NCBI GenBank assembly: GCA_902521955.1
Contig: CABYTP010000009.1
Span: forward strand, 1 to 39,678
DNA: 39,678 bases
Direction: 5' to 3'
Source: an uncultured Candidatus Actinomarina sp.
GTDB lineage: Bacteria; Actinomycetota; Acidimicrobiia; Actinomarinales; Actinomarinaceae
Part shown: one piece after another, positions 33,659 through 39,678 of the stretch
Layout: every line of letters begins with the position of its first letter
How positions within the stretch are numbered: the stretch's first letter is position 1
Notes under the pieces: generated by a model
Databases searched by the model: none
What the model was told of the DNA's origin: nothing
The model's input: the letters and a program-made list of their open reading frames with translations, nothing else
Program-made: the position numbers and the translations under genes

Positions 33659-34390
33659 ATGACACAGAATAGAGATCACGATTATTTATATCTTGAAGAA
33701 GAAAAATATTTAACTAATCCCAAACACACTACATTAATTTTTGAAAAGCTGTTAAAAGAGATATCTTTTGGTGATAAATACTTAAGCTTGTGGGACATAG
33801 GTTGTAGTAATGGTTCAATGCTCAACTACTTGGTCAAACAATTCCCGAATTGTAATTTTTTTGGAAGCGATATAATTCCGGAAAGCATTGAACTTGCAAA
33901 ACAAAAAACAAACAAAGTTATTAATTATTTTAGCGACGATATTACTCAAAAGAATATTACATCACTAAATTGTGATGTAATAATTTCGGTCGGTGTATTG
34001 CAAATTTATGACAACATTAAAGATATAATTGAAAACTATATTTCAAGAACAGCAGATGAAGGGTATATATTCCTTGAAGGACCTTTTGGAAAATATGATG
34101 TTGATGTAAAAATATCGTACAGAGATAATAAAAATACAAAAACATCAAAAATAGACCAAGGTGGTTGGAACGTCTGGTCTATCAATTATCTTCAAGAAGA
34201 ATTAAGCAAGATAAAATATATAAAAAACTTTGATTTTATTCCTATAAATTTTCCAAAAAATCTAAATATAAAACAAAATGAAGAAGATTCTTTGAGAAGC
34301 TGGACTGTAAATGTTGATGGACAAAATAAATTTTTAAATGCATTAATTTTACAAGATCACTTTGTCTTGAAATTAAAAATAAATAAGTAG
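33659..34390 (+). CDS. Class I SAM-dependent methyltransferase
   Basis: Protein of 243 residues. LWDIGCSNGSMLNYL near residue 42 is motif I, NFFGSDIIPESIELAK motif II with the acidic residue that binds the SAM ribose, and DVIISVGVLQIYDN motif IV. EGYIFLEGPFGKYD follows as the post-motif strand. No membrane segment. It diverges from the acetamidino genes and is followed after 13 bp by the deacetylase and formyltransferase genes, so it probably methylates a sugar of the same glycan. AATAAT lies 8 nt before the chosen ATG. The acceptor is unknown. Confidence 0.85.
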   Translation: MTQNRDHDYLYLEEEKYLTNPKHTTLIFEKLLKEISFGDKYLSLWDIGCSNGSMLNYLVKQFPNCNFFGSDIIPESIELAKQKTNKVINYFSDDITQKNITSLNCDVIISVGVLQIYDNIKDIIENYISRTADEGYIFLEGPFGKYDVDVKISYRDNKNTKTSKIDQGGWNVWSINYLQEELSKIKYIKNFDFIPINFPKNLNIKQNEEDSLRSWTVNVDGQNKFLNALILQDHFVLKLKINK

Positions 34391-34403
34391 GGTTGATATT
34401 CAA

Positions 34404-35330
34404 GTGAACAATCATTCATTAATGTTTCATGATTTCAAACTTGATAATACTATTGGTACTCAGGGAGCGATATCTCAAACTGATTTTAAGAAGCTATTAA
34501 GACCAAATGAAAAAAATTATTTTTCAGATCCTTTAGAAATTCAAAACAGAAGTAATAAAAATTTAGAATCAAATTCATTTATAACATTTGATGATGGACT
34601 ATTAAGTCAATATGAAATTGCAATTGAATGCTTGAAAGATACTGAAATAAAGGGAGTATTTTTTGTTCATTCAAAGCCATTGATAGGCGAGTATGATATT
34701 CACCAAGTTATAAGATCATTTAAGAATTCATCAATATTTAAGAATGTAGATGACTTTAATCAACAATTGATAGATATTCTAGTTTCTAATTTTGGAATAA
34801 AAGAAAAAGAAAAATTAGAAACTAACTTTATAAATAGTGATTACTTGTCTGAGTTTAATTTTTATTCAAATCTCGACAGAAAATTAAGATATTTAAGAGA
34901 TTATGTTATCAGTTTAAATCATTATGAAGATGGAATTAAAGAACTCCTTAATCAAAAAAATGTTAATGTAGATGATTTAGTCAAAAATACTTATATTGGT
35001 AGAAAAAAATTAAATGAAATAAATGAATTAGGACATATCATTGGGCTCCATTCACATTCGCACCCTACAAATTTAGGCAAACTAGATGAGACAAAACAAA
35101 GATATGAAATAGAAACTAATTTTGAAATATTAAAAGACCTTCTAGATTATGAACCAAATTCAATCTCTTACCCATCAAATTCCTATAACAATGAAACACT
35201 TAAAATACTTCAAGACTTAAAAATATCATATGGGTTTAGAGCTGATAATAAAATTAATTCAAGCCCTTTTGAACTATCAAGAATAGATGCAACTATAGCT
35301 TTAAATAGCATTAATAAGTCTTCATTATGA
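34404..35330 (+). CDS. NodB-type polysaccharide deacetylase family protein
   Basis: Protein of 308 residues. SFITFDDGLLSQYE near residue 56 is motif 1 (catalytic base and metal Asp), IIGLHSHSHPTNLG near 211 is motif 2 with two metal-binding histidines, and SYPSNSYNNETL is the third block. LMFHDFKLDN at the N terminus followed by GTQGAISQTDFKKLL matches deacetylases of glycan loci. There is no signal peptide, so it probably acts in the cytoplasm on a sugar intermediate rather than on exported polymer. GTG start at 34404; ATG at 34422 is an alternative. The stop overlaps the formyltransferase ATG by 4 bp, indicating coupling. Confidence 0.85.
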   Translation: MNNHSLMFHDFKLDNTIGTQGAISQTDFKKLLRPNEKNYFSDPLEIQNRSNKNLESNSFITFDDGLLSQYEIAIECLKDTEIKGVFFVHSKPLIGEYDIHQVIRSFKNSSIFKNVDDFNQQLIDILVSNFGIKEKEKLETNFINSDYLSEFNFYSNLDRKLRYLRDYVISLNHYEDGIKELLNQKNVNVDDLVKNTYIGRKKLNEINELGHIIGLHSHSHPTNLGKLDETKQRYEIETNFEILKDLLDYEPNSISYPSNSYNNETLKILQDLKISYGFRADNKINSSPFELSRIDATIALNSINKSSL

Positions 35331-36073
35331 AATTAGGATTAATTACAGGAAATTCATTAAGACACAATTATTTGGGTACATACCTTAGTCAAAACTTCGA
35401 AACGATTCATTATATCGAAACCTCAGCGGTTAAACACAATACAAAAAGTACGATTATGAAGGATTATTTTCTAAAAGTACAAAATAGCGAGAATGTAATT
35501 TTTGAAAAAGCTAATTCATTAAATAGTAAAGCAGATAAGATTTTTTTACCGAAGGGTCAAGTTAATAACTTGGAAGTTAAATCAAATAAGCTTTTGGACT
35601 GTGATTGCATTATTGTATTTGGATCTTCTATTATAAAAGATCCTTTGTTTTCAGAAATTTCAGATAAAAAATTGATCAATTTACACATGGGAATTTCACC
35701 ATACTATTTAGGTTCTGCTTGTAATTTTTGGGCAATGTATGATGATAATATTCAATATGTTGGTGGAACTATCCAAACCCTATCAAGAGCACTTGATATG
35801 GGCAATACTTTAAAATACTGCTACCCCAATTTTAATAAAGACTCTTTTAACCCTTTTGATTTTTCAATGGAAGCAGTTATGGAGACGATTAATAATTTGC
35901 CCGAAGTAATTAATAATATTGATAAGTATTTATCCAACACGGCAAAACCTGATAGTGCAAAATTGATAAGACACTCAAAAATTATTGACTTCAGTGATGA
36001 AATTGTTAAAGATTTTTACAAAAAAGAATTAAATTTAAAAAATATTACAAAAAGATTAATCAATAAGAATTAA
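35327..36073 (+). CDS. Formyltransferase-family protein (sugar N-formyltransferase-like)
   Basis: Protein of 248 residues. LINLHMGISPYYLGSACNFWAMYD near residue 125 is the N10-formyl-tetrahydrofolate transferase signature, with catalytic His, and GGTIQTLSRALDMGN provides the catalytic Asp. The usual Asn lies before the His. It lacks the C-terminal tRNA-binding domain of methionyl-tRNA formyltransferase, so a small sugar-amine substrate is likely. Start codon overlaps the deacetylase stop as ATGA. Together they could swap an N-acetyl for an N-formyl group. Ends with a 4-bp tail overlap on the PtmE-like gene. Confidence 0.8.
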   Translation: MKLGLITGNSLRHNYLGTYLSQNFETIHYIETSAVKHNTKSTIMKDYFLKVQNSENVIFEKANSLNSKADKIFLPKGQVNNLEVKSNKLLDCDCIIVFGSSIIKDPLFSEISDKKLINLHMGISPYYLGSACNFWAMYDDNIQYVGGTIQTLSRALDMGNTLKYCYPNFNKDSFNPFDFSMEAVMETINNLPEVINNIDKYLSNTAKPDSAKLIRHSKIIDFSDEIVKDFYKKELNLKNITKRLINKN

Positions 36074-37107
36074 AGCATATCGAGTTTTGACAATTCTTCT
36101 TGGCTGCCTACATCTAACCATCTCTCGGTTATGTAATAGGGATGAACATGATATTTACTAATTGATTGTTCAATAAGCTCACTCATGTCTAAGTAGTGTT
36201 TATTTTTAATATTTGAAATAATGTTTTTGCTAATGATATTTATTCCTGCACTAACCCAATCTTGGTACATTGGCTTTTCATCAAATCCAGTAACTTTTTT
36301 ATTCTCTACTTTTATTACGCCGTAAGGAATAAATGTATTAAAAGGTCTCACCCCCACTAAAACATCAGCTTCTTTTTCATCAAAAGTAGATAACATTTCT
36401 CTAAAATTTGTTTCAGTTATTACATCACAATTTACTGTTAAAACAGGCATAGGTTCTTCTTGAAGATAATATAGAGCACCAGCAGTACCAAGAGGTTCTT
36501 CTTCAATAATAAAGTCTATCTCAATATTGTCGATTTCAAACTCTGATACTTTTTCAATTATTTGATTTGCCATGTGATGTAAAGATATGTAAATTTTTCG
36601 AAACCCATATTTTTCAATTTTTTTAAGCTGATATTCCAACAGGGTAACTCCTTTAATATCAACGAGTGGTTTTGGCTTATCTCTTGTTATTTCACCTAAC
36701 CTAGACCCTTTGCCTCCAGCCATTAAAAGTACTGGATTTTTCAATTCATTTTTAATTTCATAAGGAACATATAACAATTTTTTTATTGACATATTTTTAT
36801 CAAGAATAGGAATATAGGGGTTTAGGTTTTTATTAAATAATTTTTTTGCTGATTCTTCAGTGTAGTTTTCTTCTAAATAGTCAAAATCATAATTAATTAT
36901 GTTTTGAATTGTATCTTTTAATGATCGACTTTCTAATAAGCCTCTTCTGAGATCGCCATTTGAAATTAAACCAATTAACTTATCATTTTTTAAAACAAGA
37001 AGGATTTTGTGAAAGCACTCTTCTATTTTTTGTAAAGCGCTTAAAAAATTTTCATCTTCATTAATGGTATTTTCTTGTAAATTTTTTATAATTTGTATCT
37101 TTGTCAT
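36070..37107 (-). CDS. ptmE: CBS-domain nucleotidyltransferase (PtmE-like, legionaminic acid pathway)
   Basis: Protein of 345 residues. Residues 1-110 are two CBS repeats (KDKLIGLISNGDLRRGLLES-type first repeat with NDGDL-like core). Residues about 120-345 are a sugar-1-phosphate nucleotidyltransferase: LLMAGGKGSRLGEITRDKPKP is the nucleotide loop, LGTAGALYYL and VNCDVIT the metal-site Asp. The CBS plus transferase order is that of Campylobacter PtmE, a glucosamine-1-phosphate guanylyltransferase that starts the GDP-linked legionaminic acid route. The neighbouring NeuB and 4,6-dehydratase genes fit this. Other CBS-nucleotidyltransferases exist, so the exact sugar is inferred. TATCAT lies 8 nt before ATG. 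Confidence 0.8.
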   Translation of the reverse strand: MTKIQIIKNLQENTINEDENFLSALQKIEECFHKILLVLKNDKLIGLISNGDLRRGLLESRSLKDTIQNIINYDFDYLEENYTEESAKKLFNKNLNPYIPILDKNMSIKKLLYVPYEIKNELKNPVLLMAGGKGSRLGEITRDKPKPLVDIKGVTLLEYQLKKIEKYGFRKIYISLHHMANQIIEKVSEFEIDNIEIDFIIEEEPLGTAGALYYLQEEPMPVLTVNCDVITETNFREMLSTFDEKEADVLVGVRPFNTFIPYGVIKVENKKVTGFDEKPMYQDWVSAGINIISKNIISNIKNKHYLDMSELIEQSISKYHVHPYYITERWLDVGSQEELSKLDML

Positions 37108-37151
37108 TAAATTTAATGATAATAAACATCACTAATAGTCAATAAGGTATT

Positions 37152-37157
37152 TAGAAT
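37152..37157 (+). promoter_or_regulatory. -10 box TAGAAT, 6 nt before GTG start
   Basis: TAGAAT (five of six consensus) ends 6 nt before GTG 37164, the same hexamer and spacing as at 17638-17643. It probably drives the run 37164 to beyond the window end. Confidence 0.55.
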
Positions 37158-37163
37158 ATTTTT

Positions 37164-38456
37164 GTGAAAAAAGTTGCTCTAATTCTAGACCACCCATCAA
37201 GAGATTTGGACTATATATCTGATATTGGCTTTCATTTGGTCAAAAATGGTATAAAAACTTTTATAGTTCCGTCAAACATGAGGCACAGAGAGTTATTCCT
37301 CTTAAAGCCCGATTACATACTGTATCCTAATCATAGAGATACAAATGATAGTGAGATTAGTATTCTAGAAAAAGCTAATATTTCAATAGGGGTTCTAGAA
37401 ACTGAGCAATGTGTAAATGAGGTTTTTTTTGAAAAATATCAAATACCAAAAAAATTATCCTCAAGAAATGATATCGAAAATTTTTTTGTTTGGGGGGAAT
37501 ACTTCTTAAAGCTGTGTCTTGATAGAAATTGGTATAGTAATAAACAAGTAAAGGTTATTGGCAGTCCTAAACATGATAGATATTTTTCAAGCCAGAAGTT
37601 TGATAGAAATAAAATTTATGACTTACTAATTGCGACTTCATTCCCAAACTCTAATCCATTGTTTGGTGAGAGAGAAAGTCGTAAAATGTATCAAAATCTA
37701 GGAATGAAAAATTCAGAAATCGATGAATTCATAAATCTTCATAAAGTAAATGTACAAAATATGATTCAATTTATAAATAAGAATTTATCTGATACCAAAT
37801 TAAATATTTTGCTTAGGGTTCATCCTTATGAGCAGAATTTTGAATTTTATAAAAATAGTATTAAAGGTGCAAACATTGAGATTGATGATGGGAGAAATAC
37901 AATTTATGAGTCTTTAAATAAATCTAAGATGTTAATTCATTTTAATTCGACCTCTTGTGTTGATGCTCAAGCATTGGGTATCCCAAGTATCAATATGTCA
38001 TGGATGCCCCAATTAGATGTATTTCATGAATCTACAGAAGTAATGTCTCTGGTTAGTTATCTTCCAAAAACTGAATCGGAGTGCATGCAATTAATATCAG
38101 ATATTCTTAACAAAAAAATTGAATTAAAAATACAAAATGATTCTCAAGAACTTGCGGAATATATTTTTAAATTCGATGGACTTGCTGCAATTCGATGTGC
38201 CGAAATCATTAAGAACTCTTTATATTTAAAAAATAAAGAAGTGAGTTTCAACTTAAACCAAAAAACATTTGTAGAAAATTTTAATTTAAGAAACTTAATA
38301 ATAAGTTCAATACTTAAGAATCGGTGGAAAAAATCCAGAAAATATTTTAACAAAAGTCAAGTGGAAGAATCGTTAAAGAGATCTGGCAAAATAATAAATT
38401 CTACAAATGCAAATGTAGGCCGGATAGATTTAAGCAGTGTTGAGTTATTAGAGTAG
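37164..38456 (+). CDS. Surface carbohydrate biosynthesis protein, GT-B-like
   Basis: Protein of 430 residues. The N terminus (VALILDHPSRDLDYISDIGFHL) and the conserved FFVWGEYF and VIGSPKHDRYF near residues 110-135 match a family of surface-polysaccharide proteins with a GT-B-like fold. RVHPYEQNFEFYK and LIHFNSTSCVDAQALGIPSINMSW near residues 210-275 form the putative donor-phosphate block. No membrane segments. It is followed after 32 bp by neuB, suggesting it transfers or handles the nonulosonic acid made by that set. GTG start, 6 nt after TAGAAT. Activity has not been shown for the family as far as I know. Confidence 0.75.
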   Translation: MKKVALILDHPSRDLDYISDIGFHLVKNGIKTFIVPSNMRHRELFLLKPDYILYPNHRDTNDSEISILEKANISIGVLETEQCVNEVFFEKYQIPKKLSSRNDIENFFVWGEYFLKLCLDRNWYSNKQVKVIGSPKHDRYFSSQKFDRNKIYDLLIATSFPNSNPLFGERESRKMYQNLGMKNSEIDEFINLHKVNVQNMIQFINKNLSDTKLNILLRVHPYEQNFEFYKNSIKGANIEIDDGRNTIYESLNKSKMLIHFNSTSCVDAQALGIPSINMSWMPQLDVFHESTEVMSLVSYLPKTESECMQLISDILNKKIELKIQNDSQELAEYIFKFDGLAAIRCAEIIKNSLYLKNKEVSFNLNQKTFVENFNLRNLIISSILKNRWKKSRKYFNKSQVEESLKRSGKIINSTNANVGRIDLSSVELLE

Positions 38457-38476
38457 TAATATAGAAAGGTAATATC

Positions 38477-38482
38477 AAAGGA
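38477..38482 (+). promoter_or_regulatory. Shine-Dalgarno AAAGGA before neuB
   Basis: AAAGGA with 6 nt to ATG 38489, inside a 32-bp gap in an operon. It shows that the organism does use ribosome-binding sites for operon-internal genes, in contrast to the leaderless first genes. Confidence 0.6.
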
Positions 38483-38488
38483 TTAAAA

Positions 38489-39517
38489 ATGATAGAATTT
38501 TCAAATATAACTGTATCAGATAATCATGAACCATTTGTAATAGCTGAAGCGGGAATTAATCATGATGGAGATTTTGCTAAAGCCATTGAATTAGTAGACA
38601 TTGCATATGAGTCGGGAGCTTCGGCTGTTAAATTTCAAACTCATATTACTGATAAAGAAATGATTCCTACAGATATGAAACCAGGAAATATTAGTGATGA
38701 GTCATTGTGGGATATTATTGAAAGATGTGTTCTTTCTAAAGAACAAGAAGAAGAATTGTTTACTTACTCAAAAGAGAAAGGGATACTTTTTTTCTCGACA
38801 CCTTTCAGTAGGGAGGGAGCAGATAGGCTAAACGAATTAGGAATTGAAATATTTAAGATAGGGTCTGGAGAATGTAACAACCTTCCACTAATCAAACATA
38901 TTGCAAAATTTAAAAAACCAATCATTTTGTCAACAGGCATGAATGATATAGAGTCTGTAAAAATTTCAGCAGAAACGATCCTTGAAGAAAATTCAAATTT
39001 GTCAATTTTACACTGTACAAGTATTTATCCAGCTCCTCCAGAAACAATGAGGCTAGGAGCTATTACTCATTTGAAAAATACTTTCCCAAATTTAGAAATT
39101 GGTCTTTCAGATCATTCATTAGGAATATCTGTTTCTCTTGGTGCAGTTGCTGTAGGAGCCAATATTATTGAAAAACATTTTACAAAATCTAGAAAATGGC
39201 CTGGACCAGACAATCCTTTTTCAATTGAACCAGACGAATTAACAAACCTAGTTAATTCATCTAAAGAAATATGGAAGGCTAGAGGTGGAAAGAAAGATAT
39301 CTTGGATGACGAAAAACCCGTGATTGACTTTGCATATGCCTGTGTAGTTGCGAATAAAAATATCAACAAAGGAGAAATATTGTCACTTGACAATATTTGG
39401 GTAAAAAGACCGGGGACTGGAGAAATTTTTGCAAAGGATTTTGAAAATGTCCTAGGAAAAGTGGCAACCATTGACATATCAGAAAATACACAGCTATCAC
39501 AGTCAATGTTTAAATAA
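38489..39517 (+). CDS. neuB: Nonulosonic acid synthase (NeuB/LegI type)
   Basis: Protein of 342 residues, the usual NeuB length. It condenses phosphoenolpyruvate with a six-carbon amino sugar. Motifs: VIAEAGINHDGDF, AVKFQTHITD, STPFSREGAD, IFKIGSGECNN, LSTGMND, LHCTSIYPAP and GLSDHSLGIS, then IIEKHFTKSRKWPGPD, including both metal-binding His and the YP/SDH blocks. The last 60 residues (VVANKNINKGEILSLDNIWVKRPG) are the SAF domain that closes the neighbour's active site in the dimer. With PtmE and a 4,6-dehydratase, legionaminic acid is the likely product; pseudaminic or neuraminic acid cannot be excluded. Confidence 0.92.
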   Translation: MIEFSNITVSDNHEPFVIAEAGINHDGDFAKAIELVDIAYESGASAVKFQTHITDKEMIPTDMKPGNISDESLWDIIERCVLSKEQEEELFTYSKEKGILFFSTPFSREGADRLNELGIEIFKIGSGECNNLPLIKHIAKFKKPIILSTGMNDIESVKISAETILEENSNLSILHCTSIYPAPPETMRLGAITHLKNTFPNLEIGLSDHSLGISVSLGAVAVGANIIEKHFTKSRKWPGPDNPFSIEPDELTNLVNSSKEIWKARGGKKDILDDEKPVIDFAYACVVANKNINKGEILSLDNIWVKRPGTGEIFAKDFENVLGKVATIDISENTQLSQSMFK

Positions 39518-39519
39518 AT

Positions 39520-39678
39520 ATGAATAACTTATCTGACGAAAGAGATTATCTAGCTACAAGAAGAAAATCATTACTGACTGAAACAGATTTAAACAATCAT
39601 TATGAAGTAATAAAACAAAGGTACCAAGGTAAAAAGCTCTTAGTAATTGGAGGAGCTGGTTCAATAGGTTCTTCATTT
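39520..39678 (+). CDS. Nucleotide-sugar 4,6-dehydratase (CapD/LegB/PglF-like), 5' part
   Basis: The frame opens at ATG 39520, two bases after the neuB stop, and is still open at the window edge (53 codons). After a charged N-terminal stretch (DERDYLATRRKSLL) comes KKLLVIGGAGSIGSSF, the NAD(P) loop typical of soluble polysaccharide 4,6-dehydratases of the CapD/PglF group. In the legionaminic route this enzyme makes the 4-keto-6-deoxy intermediate from GDP- or UDP-GlcNAc. Only the start is visible, so the family call rests on the loop and the operon. It is missing from the ORF track. Confidence 0.7.
   Translation, partial: MNNLSDERDYLATRRKSLLTETDLNNHYEVIKQRYQGKKLLVIGGAGSIGSSF

Noticed and set aside
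33637-33672. Upstream ATG after GATAAT (33629-33634) as start of the methyltransferase gene
   Set aside because: That ATG is in another frame and meets a stop after 11 codons; the protein motifs follow from the ATG at 33659.
35327-36073. Methionyl-tRNA formyltransferase
   Set aside because: Too short, without the C-terminal tRNA-binding domain, and coupled to a deacetylase in a glycan locus.
39112-39477. 121-codon minus-strand ORF
   Set aside because: Lies wholly antisense to the NeuB coding region, whose motifs are unmistakable; a codon-bias shadow.
1-39678. CRISPR array or insertion sequence
   Set aside because: No regularly spaced repeats and no transposase motifs seen on either strand.

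Overview
This is a compact, very AT-rich window (roughly 70% A+T by eye) that is almost wall-to-wall genes for a cell-surface glycan. It holds 37 supported protein genes (two cut by the window edges) and one tRNA-Arg. The organism looks like a streamlined free-living marine bacterium. Three things point to a low-GC actinobacterium of the Actinomarina type: an actinobacterial-style MpaB/DUF2236 protein, many genes whose start codon sits only 6-8 nt behind a sigma-70 -10 box (leaderless mRNAs), and a tRNA without an encoded CCA. That placement is inference, not proof.

Layout. 1-830: the 3' part of a glycosyltransferase running into tRNA-Arg(UCG). 855-2692: a methyltransferase and a second family-4 glycosyltransferase. 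2777-3951: two genes unrelated to glycans (MpaB-like, small helical protein). 3936-16839: a long minus-strand operon containing, in transcription order, a DUF115-like protein, mutarotase-like protein, GT2, cytidylyltransferase, 2-hydroxyacid dehydrogenase, SDR, two big membrane proteins (GT-C-like and O-antigen polymerase/ligase-like), and then a GDP-sugar set (gmd, epimerase/reductase, cupin, aminotransferase). 16876-20958: FkbM methyltransferase, a cysteine-motif glycan-transfer protein and a PglK/MsbA-like ABC flippase. 21098-23741: a nonulosonic-acid set (neuA, HAD phosphatase, NeuB-cupin fusion). 23731-25496: a membrane sulfatase-superfamily enzyme and a divergent 56-residue YIDPGT membrane protein. 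25488-30039: a phosphonate set (PEP mutase fused to a cytidylyltransferase, phosphonopyruvate decarboxylase, Fe-alcohol dehydrogenase) next to a TagF-like transferase. 30036-33601: a HisH/HisF/WbpG acetamidino set with a CDP-alcohol phosphotransferase gene between its members. 33659-36073: methyltransferase, NodB-type deacetylase and formyltransferase. 36070-39678: a legionaminic-type set (PtmE-like, a glycan-transfer protein, NeuB, start of a 4,6-dehydratase).

How the parts may work together. Sugar nucleotides are made from GDP-mannose, from CMP-nonulosonates (two NeuB-type synthases, two cytidylyltransferases) and possibly from an unrecognised CMP-activated acid. They would be modified by acetamidino, formyl and methyl groups, assembled by several transferases, flipped by the ABC protein and polymerised or ligated by the large membrane proteins. 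The phosphonate genes predict 2-hydroxyethylphosphonate, activated as a CMP ester by the fused nucleotidyltransferase and attached to glycan or lipid by the CDP-alcohol phosphotransferase or TagF-like enzyme. That combined scheme, a 2-hydroxyethylphosphonate-decorated, acetamidino-bearing nonulosonate glycan, is the most interesting hypothesis here. No integrase, transposase, CRISPR array or rRNA was seen, and no initiating phosphoglycosyltransferase or Wzx flippase is in the window.
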